Assembly (NCBI GenBank): GCA_015521465.1
Contig: WAOD01000053.1
Coordinates: 1-51,362 of the forward strand
DNA: 51,362 bases
Source of the DNA: DHVE2 group archaeon
Lineage (GTDB): Archaea; Thermoplasmatota; Thermoplasmata; Thermoplasmatales; Aciduliprofundaceae
Direction: 5' to 3'
This document shows positions 1 through 11,360 of this stretch, piece after piece. Every line of letters begins with the position of its first letter. Position 1 is the first letter of the stretch. The notes under the pieces are model-generated. The model was not told where the DNA came from, searched no databases, and saw only the letters and a program-made list of their open reading frames with translations. Both the position numbers and the translations under genes were made by a program.

Positions 1-166
1 CCTTTGCCCCGTATAAAAATGAAATGTAATCCCCTACCTCTATATCTAAAAATGTCCACAACCCGTTTATGCTGTTGGTAAATCCCGCCATGCCGTATTT
101 CATGCATAGCTCCAAATTTTTTCGATTTGAAACGGAGACTAAGAAATAATCAGGCGCTTTGTTCAT
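1..166 (-). CDS. EVE/PUA-like domain protein, N-terminal part only (gene runs off the window start)
   Basis: Manual translation of the minus strand from ATG at 166: [55 protein letters not shown]..., open to position 1; GGAGGAAATGAT ribosome-binding-like sequence upstream. The pattern (YFLVxxSxxNxxxxxxxGxxGF...GDYISFLYG) resembles EVE/YTH-like PUA-fold domains. Confidence 0.55.
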   Translation of the reverse strand, partial: MNKAPDYFLVSVSNRKNLELCMKYGMAGFTNSINGLWTFLDIEVGDYISFLYGAK

Positions 167-257
167 ATCATTTCCTCCGAATACAGAATTGGTTTGGTGG
201 TTATTAATTTTCCTCATAATCAGTTAACTTTTTTTACCCCCTCCCCCATGTTTCCCC

Positions 258-1004
258 ATGGGTGAAAAAATACCTGTGGCCATGGCCATCGCCGGGCACG
301 ACCCCAGCGGCGCCTCGGGAATTTTGCGAGACATTAAGACCTTTGAGAAACTAAACGTGTACGGGCTTGGAGTAATCACTGCGGTAACGGTGCAAAATAC
401 GCAGGAAGTGAAAAGATATCAACTAATTCCGGATTCGCTGGTGGCGGAGCAAATAGATGCCCTTATTGAAGACCAGCCCGTGAAATTTGTGAAAGTGGGC
501 ATGGTTGGGAGCGGAGAGAATGCGAGAATAATCGCGGATAAAATAAGGGAATACGGGTTAAAAGCCATCGTTGACCCGGTCATGAGCTCAAGCTCCGGCG
601 CAAAGCTTATAGATTCTCCTGAATCACTGGAACCTCTTCTAAAAGAAGCATACATCATAACTCCAAATGTGCCAGAGGCGGAAATTCTATCGGGGCGGGA
701 AATAAAGAGCAGAGAGGACATAATACGGGCCGGCAAAATTCTGGAGGATAAATACGTATGCGTGATTATCAAAGGCGGGCACCTGGGCGGCGAGGATTTC
801 CTGTTCTGCGGGGATATGCACTCCGCGAAGCAGCCGCTTTTGCCCCATGATGTCCGGGGGACCGGCTGCACATACTCCTCCGCGATAACCGCTTTCCTTA
901 CGAGGGGCTACGGAATACGAGAAGCTTTCGTCAATGCGCGGCTTTTTGTTCAGAAAGAAATCGAGAAAAGCATAGTTGTTGGAGAAAAACATCTACTCCC
1001 ATGA
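258..1004 (+). CDS. thiD: Hydroxymethylpyrimidine/phosphomethylpyrimidine kinase
   Basis: AIAGHDPSGASGILRDIKTFEKLNVYGLGVITAVTVQNT, DPVMSSSSG, TPNVPEAEIL, GTGCTYSSAITAFL: ThiD ribokinase-family motifs. Confidence 0.9.
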   Translation: MGEKIPVAMAIAGHDPSGASGILRDIKTFEKLNVYGLGVITAVTVQNTQEVKRYQLIPDSLVAEQIDALIEDQPVKFVKVGMVGSGENARIIADKIREYGLKAIVDPVMSSSSGAKLIDSPESLEPLLKEAYIITPNVPEAEILSGREIKSREDIIRAGKILEDKYVCVIIKGGHLGGEDFLFCGDMHSAKQPLLPHDVRGTGCTYSSAITAFLTRGYGIREAFVNARLFVQKEIEKSIVVGEKHLLP

Positions 1005-1817
1005 ATATGTAGTGTATATTTTTCGCGCGTTTTCCATTATTTTGCACCACGCCTCTTCGCCATATTCTTGCCTTATGAACTGCGCTCTTTTGGGCACGGA
1101 TTCTATGGGAAGAACTGCGTTTGGTCTCGAAGGCTCGTCCATGAAATCAGTCTCTAAGAGAAATCTCGTACCCTGCTTAAGAGCCTCTCTAACATTTTTG
1201 CGAGATGCGATTATAGAGGGAAATATGCCCATATTTCTTTCGTCTACCACTGGTGGGGAGTAATGTTTGATAACCATGTCCCGTGAAATTCCTGCTTTGT
1301 CTGCTAAACTTGCCAGTTCTCTCCACGTTTTTTCAGTGGCACTTTCTGTGTGCAGGATAACAGGCACTTCAAGTGATTTTGCGATTTTCATACCTTCTAC
1401 AATAACTTCATTGCTTGCTTCCCATATCTCCCTGCTAACGGGGAAATGCGGCCTGCCAATTTCACCTATTGCATTTGCTATGCCCTCTTGTACGTACTTT
1501 TCAGCTAAATGTAATCCCTTAATCATAAAATCCCGAGCGTCTTCAACACTACTTCCTTTTTCAACCATATGAACCATGTCCACGGGATACGGACCTATGG
1601 TTACTAAAACTTCCACACCTGCCTCTTTTTTAACTTTCTCGGCCATTTTGATGGTGTCATCGTAAATTTTTTTGTAGTAACCTTCTTTCATAGGGTATTT
1701 ATTATTTGGTACATTAGTAAGGTTCAGATGAGTTCCCCCTGCTTTTTTGAATCTCATTGCCGCTAATACATTTTCACCATGCTCTTGCAGGTGCATGTGG
1801 TTGTCTAAGATAATCAT
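993..1817 (-). CDS. TatD-related metal-dependent hydrolase
   Basis: ILDNHMHL at the N-terminus, IGEIGRPHFPVS, VILHTESA, LLETDFMDEPSRPNAVLP: amidohydrolase/TatD-like metal ligands. Confidence 0.75.
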   Translation of the reverse strand: MIILDNHMHLQEHGENVLAAMRFKKAGGTHLNLTNVPNNKYPMKEGYYKKIYDDTIKMAEKVKKEAGVEVLVTIGPYPVDMVHMVEKGSSVEDARDFMIKGLHLAEKYVQEGIANAIGEIGRPHFPVSREIWEASNEVIVEGMKIAKSLEVPVILHTESATEKTWRELASLADKAGISRDMVIKHYSPPVVDERNMGIFPSIIASRKNVREALKQGTRFLLETDFMDEPSRPNAVLPIESVPKRAQFIRQEYGEEAWCKIMENARKIYTTYSWE

Positions 1818-1913
1818 AAGCTTAGATGTGCGAGAGTTATTTAAGGATGCCTGTGTTTTACACTAATAATTACTTTGTAAATAGGAACTATTTTAAAAAT
1901 GGAGAGAGTGTAA

Positions 1914-3392
1914 TTATTTTTTAAATGTTCTTCTTACTGCTAAAACGATAATTGCCATCAGTATAACTACAAAACCCAGTTCTGGCACCGTCACAGGATT
2001 TGACTGAGTACTTGTGTGTATCTCTTCGTCTCTCACTGTTGCTGTTGTTGTTTCAGCTACTGCAGATGTATCTTTTCCCGTTATGGTGGTGTCTGTGATA
2101 ACTGGATTATATCCAGAAACTGTTGCGGTGGTCTCTGTCATTTTTGCGGACGGCTCCGAATCAAAATCTATGTATCCTGTTGAGTTTGTTTTTAGTACCC
2201 ATATGTCGTTGTATCCTGCCCCAAATGAGCTGGTTTCTCCTCCAACAACAATTCCATTTGAGGATATTGTATCAAGGGAAAAGCATATGTCTTCTTGTGG
2301 CCCTCCATAAGCGCGCTGCCATTCAATAGTGCCAGTGTAGTTTATAGCTACTAACCATACATCGTAACTTCCTACTCCCCATGAGGTTGTAAATCCCATG
2401 AGTATGTATCCATCTCCTGTTGCAGTCATGTCATAACTAATTTCAGCTCCAGAGCCACCATATGTTTTTTGCCATAACACGCTTCCATCTTTGTCTATTT
2501 TCAAAACCCAGAAATCAAAATTTCCATTTGCTTTGGTATGACCCAATACTATGTATCCATCCGATGTCTCTATTATTGCTTTACCGTAATCGTATTCACT
2601 GCTACCGTATGTTTTCTGCCAGGTGATGTTCCCGGAAGAATCTATTTTCAAAAGCCAAATATCGTATCCCCCGGCACCAAATGATTGAGTGATACCCATA
2701 AGCAGGTAACCCCCATCGCTTGTTGTTATCAAATTTTCAAAGTAATCATATGAAGAGCCTCCATATACTTTCTGCCATTCAATACTTCCTGTGCTGTTAA
2801 TTTTTATTAACCACAAATCTCCATTTCCCGCTCCGTATGATAGAGTGTCTCCACCTATGATATATCCACCATCTGCAGTGGGTAATATTTTGTATCCATT
2901 CTCTCCTTTCTGTCCACCGTATCTTGTCTCCCATTCAACACTGCCATCATGTGCGAGTTTAAGTATCCATATGTCCGTGTACGCGCTTCCAAACGATGTG
3001 GTTGTTCCCGATACGATGTATCCTGTCTCTACTTCCTCTATGTAATGAGCGGATTCTTCTCCGTCCCCTTCATATATTTTATCCCACGCAACTGTCCCGT
3101 CACTGTTTAGTTTCATTATTACCATGTGCCCGTTCTCGTTGCTCATGTCGTCTGTTGAGTTCACGTATCCCGCTACAATGTAACCATCATCGCTTGTATG
3201 TGATACAATGTATGCCGAATCGTTGTTTTCAAGTCCGTAACTTCTTGCCCACCATCCGTAACTTTCTCTAGTAGTGCTTGATATGTGTTCTCCACCCGTT
3301 GGCACCGGTGGCCGATTTGCAGTTAGCAAGGCAGCTGCGTTTACTATGATGATTATTGTTACGATTCCCGCAATGAGCGTTCTCTTGTTCAT
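1914..3392 (-). CDS. Secreted, membrane-anchored ~7-repeat beta-propeller-like protein
   Basis: N-terminal hydrophobic signal (TLIAGIVTIIIIVNAAALLTA); ~7 copies of a ~45-50 aa unit 'T.DGGYI..G.T.SFGAG.YD.WLLKI...G.I.WQK.YGG'; Thr/Ser-rich linker; C-terminal 'VPELGFVVILMAIIVLAVRRTFKK'. Confidence 0.75.
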   Translation of the reverse strand: MNKRTLIAGIVTIIIIVNAAALLTANRPPVPTGGEHISSTTRESYGWWARSYGLENNDSAYIVSHTSDDGYIVAGYVNSTDDMSNENGHMVIMKLNSDGTVAWDKIYEGDGEESAHYIEEVETGYIVSGTTTSFGSAYTDIWILKLAHDGSVEWETRYGGQKGENGYKILPTADGGYIIGGDTLSYGAGNGDLWLIKINSTGSIEWQKVYGGSSYDYFENLITTSDGGYLLMGITQSFGAGGYDIWLLKIDSSGNITWQKTYGSSEYDYGKAIIETSDGYIVLGHTKANGNFDFWVLKIDKDGSVLWQKTYGGSGAEISYDMTATGDGYILMGFTTSWGVGSYDVWLVAINYTGTIEWQRAYGGPQEDICFSLDTISSNGIVVGGETSSFGAGYNDIWVLKTNSTGYIDFDSEPSAKMTETTATVSGYNPVITDTTITGKDTSAVAETTTATVRDEEIHTSTQSNPVTVPELGFVVILMAIIVLAVRRTFKK

Positions 3393-3616
3393 ACGGTATA
3401 TAACTATGAATTCTTATTTAAATTTTTTCTTGAATTTTATCAAATTTATGGTTTGAATATAATCATTATTTGTTTTTGCATGTGTATATTGTTGATTGGC
3501 CTTTAAGTATAAAATCTAAATGAACATAGTGTAACTTAAATGCTTATTTTCGGATACAATATTGATTTTTGATTAAAACCATACTTTTTCAAAATTCCCG
3601 GAAAGTTTATAATAAG

Positions 3617-3690
3617 TGCCCGAGCCGGGATTCGAACCCGGGTCAAAGGCTCCGCAGGCCTTCAGGATATCCATGCTACCCCACTCGGGC
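3617..3690 (-). tRNA. tRNA-Arg, anticodon GCG
   Basis: Minus-strand sequence GCCCGAGTGGGGTAGCATGGATATCCTGAAGGCCTGCGGAGCCTTTGACCCGGGTTCGAATCCCGGCTCGGGCA: 7-bp acceptor stem, anticodon arm AAGGC-CTGCGGA-GCCTT, T-arm CCGGG-TTCGAAT-CCCGG. CCA not encoded. Confidence 0.93.
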
Positions 3691-3711
3691 ACGATGGGAA
3701 TAATGGAAAAC

Positions 3712-3723
3712 GGGTATTTAACT
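3712..3723 (-). promoter_or_regulatory. Putative TATA box for tRNA-Arg
   Basis: Minus-strand AGTTAAATACCC about 25-30 nt upstream of the tRNA 5' end. Confidence 0.4.
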
Positions 3724-3743
3724 GAATCGGTGAATGTCACGAC

Positions 3744-5384
3744 TTAACGCCATATAAGACCTCTTTTGGGGTCAAGTGTAATTTCTTTTCCTTCAAGTTC
3801 CACGTTTCCTGTACCTGCAATTATCACCGTGCCACTGCTTGAGATTTTTTCCAGTACACCCGGGTCGTAAATTTTTGACTTTACAATTATGCCTTTATAT
3901 CCCTCAATTTTTCTATCTAACTCCTTTACTATGAGAATATCGCATTTTCCATGCGTGCAGGCTTTTCCGGATATTTTGTATTTTCCGTATCCTTTTCCCC
4001 TGGCAAGCAACTCACCCACTATTTGAACCCACACAAAATTTGTCGTGCCCGGAATGCCAGATGGTTCTCCCCCAGCTATTACGAGCAGGTCCCCTTTTTT
4101 CACCTTTTTTAGTTCTTCTGCCATTTTTATCGCTGAATTTATTGCATCATCTGCAAATTTGAATTTGGGTACTTCAAAGCCATCAACGCCCCAGTACATT
4201 GACATCTCTCTGAGCGTGTTTTTAGAGTATGTGGCTGCTAAAATGGGCATGGAAACTCGGTGTCTGGAAATCAACCTTGCAGTTTTTCCTGAGCGCGTGA
4301 GCACCAGTATTGCATCTGCATTTACTTCCTTTGCTAAGAGAACAGCGGCATTGCTCACGCATTCTGATATTGTGCCCTGCAGCTCTTCGAGGTGGCGATT
4401 GGTAACCATCTCTTCTGATTTTTCTGCGACTCTTGCCAGGACCCTCACGGCATTTACTGGATATTTTCCGATGGCAGTCTCTCCGGATAACATCAGGGAA
4501 TCTGCACCATCTAAAATAGCGTTTGCAATATCAGAAACTTCGGCACGGGTTGGATGGGGATTTCTGATCATGCTTTCCAGTATTTGCGTTGCTATTATGC
4601 TGGGTTTTCCATGCATCATTGCTTTTTTCACAAGTTCTTTCTGAATTGCTGGGAGATTTTCCACAGGAATTTCCGTTCCTAAATCTCCGCGGGCAACCAT
4701 TATGCCATCGCTCACTTCCAGAATTTCGTCAATATTTCTGACCCCTTCTTCGTTTTCAATCTTTGCTATTATTTTTGCCTCAGTACCTATTCTTTCCATT
4801 TCTTTTCTCAGTGCTATTATGTCCTTTGCGCTTCTCACAAAGGATGCGGCGATGAAATCTGCATCTTTTATTCTCTCCATGAATTTCACATCTCTTTTCT
4901 GTATGTACTCTATAGGAATGTGCACTCCTGGAATGTTTACGCCCATTCTTGGGGCGATTATTCCTCCGCTGATAACTTTACCTATAGCCAGAGTTCCTTT
5001 TTTCTCCTTTATTTTTATTGCAATATCCCCATCGTGAAGTAAAACGATACTTCCTTCTTTTATAACCTTGTATGCTTCTTCCCGGTTTATCTCTATGTCC
5101 CCTCCTGGTCCCAGGGTTATCAAATCTCCGTCTTTTGCGAATCTTATTTTTGCTTCACTTACACGAATCTCAGGTCCCTTGATGTCAAGCATAATCCCTA
5201 TTTCTCTAGTTTCTTCAGAGACTTTTCTTGCTCTGTTTTTCAACTCTACATGTTCTTCCACCGTGCCATGTGCCGCGTTGAGCCGGAAAACGTCAACTCC
5301 TTCCTTTATCAGCGAATCTATTTTCTCCTCGCTGCTCACCGCTGGACCGAGAGTTGCAATTATTTTAGTTCTGCGCATACTCAT
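3744..5384 (-). CDS. pyk: Pyruvate kinase with C-terminal extension
   Basis: MRRTKIIATLGPAVSSEEKI, MLDIKGPEIRV, MVARGDLGTEIP, DGADSLMLSGETAIGKYP; ~75-aa extra C-terminal domain ending EGKEITLDPKRGLIWR. Confidence 0.95.
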   Translation of the reverse strand: MSMRRTKIIATLGPAVSSEEKIDSLIKEGVDVFRLNAAHGTVEEHVELKNRARKVSEETREIGIMLDIKGPEIRVSEAKIRFAKDGDLITLGPGGDIEINREEAYKVIKEGSIVLLHDGDIAIKIKEKKGTLAIGKVISGGIIAPRMGVNIPGVHIPIEYIQKRDVKFMERIKDADFIAASFVRSAKDIIALRKEMERIGTEAKIIAKIENEEGVRNIDEILEVSDGIMVARGDLGTEIPVENLPAIQKELVKKAMMHGKPSIIATQILESMIRNPHPTRAEVSDIANAILDGADSLMLSGETAIGKYPVNAVRVLARVAEKSEEMVTNRHLEELQGTISECVSNAAVLLAKEVNADAILVLTRSGKTARLISRHRVSMPILAATYSKNTLREMSMYWGVDGFEVPKFKFADDAINSAIKMAEELKKVKKGDLLVIAGGEPSGIPGTTNFVWVQIVGELLARGKGYGKYKISGKACTHGKCDILIVKELDRKIEGYKGIIVKSKIYDPGVLEKISSSGTVIIAGTGNVELEGKEITLDPKRGLIWR

Positions 5385-5505
5385 GTAAATGCATGGGTGG
5401 ATTTAAGAGTTGGGAATGAAATCCCTGTAATTTCGCCACATATTCCACAATTTCCCAAACATCACAAAAGCGTTAATTATTTTTATATATCGTCCATGCC
5501 ACATT

Positions 5506-8783
<3,278 letters not shown>

Positions 8784-8835
8784 TCACCAGTTTGTAATGC
8801 GATAATGTATTAAAATGCTTTGCTGAATTTGTTTT

Positions 8836-9609
8836 TTACGGGCTGTCTGCTGGACATAATTCTTTTCTGGTATCCCTCAGGGTTGGCCTTATTGTTCTTG
8901 CCACCTGCAACTCTTCCATATCGATTTCCACGGTTTGCACACTTTCTTCAAAATAAGGTGCCTTGTATATTAATTTCCCGCGGGGAGAGTAGAGCATGGA
9001 GCCTCCCCAGAATTCCATGGTTCTCTGGAGCCCGGCCCAGTTGACGTAAGCGAAGAATGTGGTGTTTTCTATTGCTCTTGCGGGGATTATGGATTCGAAC
9101 ATAGCCCTTGAGATTACTGGACTGGCAGAAATGTTTACTATTAAATCCGCACCTTTCAGGGCTTGTAACTTGGAAACTTCTGGAAAGAATGCATCGTAGC
9201 ATATTTCCACTCCAATTTTTCCGAATTTCGTGTCCGTTACAAATACTCTATCCCCTGGTTTGAAGTACAGTTTTTCCTCAAAAGGTCCAAAATTTGGCAG
9301 GTGCAGCTTGCGTGCCACCTCTATTTTTCCATCATGTATGACCGCTGCAGAGTTGTAAAGAAACTTATCTCTTTCGGGAAATCCAAAAATTATCACCCTG
9401 TCTTTTGATTTCTCTGCAATTTCCTCTATTATGCTTGAATTTGAAGGTATAGCGCGGGAAGGCATATCGTCTCTTACCATATATCCTGATAGATAGAGTT
9501 CCGGAAAAATATAAATTTCAGAATCAAAAGATTCCACAATTTCCAAAAGGCGTTCTAAGTTGGAATCCATGTCAAAGTCGGGTTTCATCTGGGACAGGGT
9601 TATTCTCAT
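8836..9609 (-). CDS. Carbon-nitrogen hydrolase (nitrilase/amidase family)
   Basis: YIFPELYLSGY (catalytic Glu), LHLPNFGPFEEKLYFKPG (Lys region), GVEICYDAFFPE (catalytic Cys). Confidence 0.85.
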   Translation of the reverse strand: MRITLSQMKPDFDMDSNLERLLEIVESFDSEIYIFPELYLSGYMVRDDMPSRAIPSNSSIIEEIAEKSKDRVIIFGFPERDKFLYNSAAVIHDGKIEVARKLHLPNFGPFEEKLYFKPGDRVFVTDTKFGKIGVEICYDAFFPEVSKLQALKGADLIVNISASPVISRAMFESIIPARAIENTTFFAYVNWAGLQRTMEFWGGSMLYSPRGKLIYKAPYFEESVQTVEIDMEELQVARTIRPTLRDTRKELCPADSP

Positions 9610-9633
9610 GGTGTATCACTTGGAATAGAGTCT

Positions 9634-10005
9634 TTATTTATTCAACTTTTCTTCAAACTCCTTTTTGTTCACTATGTACCTGTAATGTTCGCCCTCGCCT
9701 ATCTTTCCCTGAGAGTCCCATGCTTCTACCCTGAACTTTAGCTTTCTACCGTTTCTCTCTTCAAGAATGGCCTTGACCGTAAACTCCTCTCCTAATTTTG
9801 TGGATTTCAGGTGTCTCATGCATATCCCCGTGCCCACCGTGGTCTCCTCAGGAGAGAGTTCCTTGGAAATGGCTTCGTGGCAGGTAATTTCCATGGACAG
9901 AATCAGAGATGGTGTGGATAGCACGTTCACATTAAGGCCTATTCCCTTTGCCACCATTTCCTCTGTAACCTTAAATTTTTTCTCGTATTCCATGCAACTC
10001 ACCAT
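9634..10005 (-). CDS. Hot-dog fold thioesterase-like protein
   Basis: FKVTEEMVAKGIGLNVNVLSTPSLILSMEITCHEAISKELSPEETTVGTGICMRHLKSTKLGEEFTVKAIL resembles fluoroacetyl-CoA-type thioesterases. Confidence 0.75.
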   Translation of the reverse strand: MVSCMEYEKKFKVTEEMVAKGIGLNVNVLSTPSLILSMEITCHEAISKELSPEETTVGTGICMRHLKSTKLGEEFTVKAILEERNGRKLKFRVEAWDSQGKIGEGEHYRYIVNKKEFEEKLNK

Positions 10006-10027
10006 TAGGGTTATTTCCGAGGTGTAC

Positions 10028-11317
10028 TTACTCTTTTCCCTTGAAATACTCTCTCATCACTTCGGCTTTGCTCCAGAGTTCGTCTATCTTTTTTGTTATG
10101 TCCTGCACTTTATCCACGTTTTCCAGGATTTTCTCCCTGATTTCCTTATCTTCTATTTCTACCTCTGCGGTGGCCGTAATCACCGCGAGGGGATTGCGAA
10201 TTTTATCTACCAATTGGGCAAAGTTTTCCATTGCTTCTACCATGTATGTGTATGCCACCTCTCTTCTCTCGTCAAGGCTTTTTGCCTCGATAAACATTGC
10301 TATGTTGTTAGCCGTGGTCTCCAAAACCGAGCGCTCATCTTCGTTCATCTCAACTTTACCCGTGTGAATCTCTATGTATCCTTTTGTTCCACCGTATATC
10401 ATTGGTAGTATTATGTATTCTTCCCCACCCGATTTTAGAACTATGCTCTTTTTCCAGTTCATCTCTTCAAATCTCACCTTGAGGTCTTTGATATATCCTT
10501 TTTTAACAGATATTTCTGTTTTTCCGTTATCGGTGTGTATGTTTATTTTTATTCCCTTAAATTCATCAATCTCCACAATTTTTTCCGCAACGCTCTCTAA
10601 CGTTTTTTTCTTGTCCTTCCCTTTCATAAGAATGGTATTTATTGTCACCGTGCTGAGAAGAATCCTGTTGTATCTCTCCATCATTTTTAACATTCTGTTC
10701 TGTGCTTCTAAGAGAACCGCCGCTTCCTTCATGGCGTAGTGCCCGTAAATTCCGGGTGCTATTTTCTTCACAATAATAAGGAAATTACCAAAAACAGTAT
10801 TCATTATGTTCATATTGCTATTCTTCACTTTAATTTTCATCAGTTCTTGGAGGGGGCAGCCGGGAGGGGGCATGGTAGAACTGTGCATTATTGGATAGCA
10901 GAGCTTTCCCACAATGTCTTCTTTTTTCATACCCACCAATTCCAGGTAGGCCTGATTAGCATCCACGATGACGTGCTCTGAAGTTATTATAAATGCGGGT
11001 ACCGGGGAGGTTAGAAATACCTGCTGCCTTATTTGCGGGTTTATCCAGTATCTGTTTTCTATGTTGTGTACGCAATATTTATTATCATCTATTATGGATA
11101 TTTTGCATTCTGCATACATGACGCCACTATTTGACCTGAATGCGGCCATTCCCTCGTAATTTCCATTTTTCTTTAATTCTTTGATTGCATTTTCATCAAC
11201 GAGTTCAAAATTTTTCCCGTATTCTTTTGTACATTCCCTAAAATCATCCAATAATCTGAAATCGTTTCCCAAGACGCAAAGTGCCCCCTTGCTGCATCCC
11301 TCTTTTTCCATGCCCAT
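10028..11317 (-). CDS. PAS-GAF sensor-like protein with a truncated, His-less DHp-like C-terminus
   Basis: PAS: PVPAFIITSEHVIVDANQAYLELVGMKKEDIVGKLCYPIMHSSTMPPPGCPLQEL. GAF-like middle region. C-terminal MENFAQLVDKIRNPLAVITATAEV resembles an H-box (xHxLRNPLxxI) without His; no HATPase domain. Confidence 0.65.
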   Translation of the reverse strand: MGMEKEGCSKGALCVLGNDFRLLDDFRECTKEYGKNFELVDENAIKELKKNGNYEGMAAFRSNSGVMYAECKISIIDDNKYCVHNIENRYWINPQIRQQVFLTSPVPAFIITSEHVIVDANQAYLELVGMKKEDIVGKLCYPIMHSSTMPPPGCPLQELMKIKVKNSNMNIMNTVFGNFLIIVKKIAPGIYGHYAMKEAAVLLEAQNRMLKMMERYNRILLSTVTINTILMKGKDKKKTLESVAEKIVEIDEFKGIKINIHTDNGKTEISVKKGYIKDLKVRFEEMNWKKSIVLKSGGEEYIILPMIYGGTKGYIEIHTGKVEMNEDERSVLETTANNIAMFIEAKSLDERREVAYTYMVEAMENFAQLVDKIRNPLAVITATAEVEIEDKEIREKILENVDKVQDITKKIDELWSKAEVMREYFKGKE

Positions 11318-11360
11318 GCATTACCGAAAGCATACTATTTAACACTTTTGGGATTCTCTC

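Noticed and set aside
993-1004. Overlap of thiD and TatD-like 3' ends as a possible regulatory antisense region
   Set aside because: A 12-bp convergent overlap is ordinary in compact archaeal genomes.
1914-3392. DNA-level repeats (atcc/tgtatcc-like motifs) as a possible repeat array
   Set aside because: They are explained by the repeated protein blades (DGGYI/YGG codons) and are not regular enough for CRISPR or satellite DNA.
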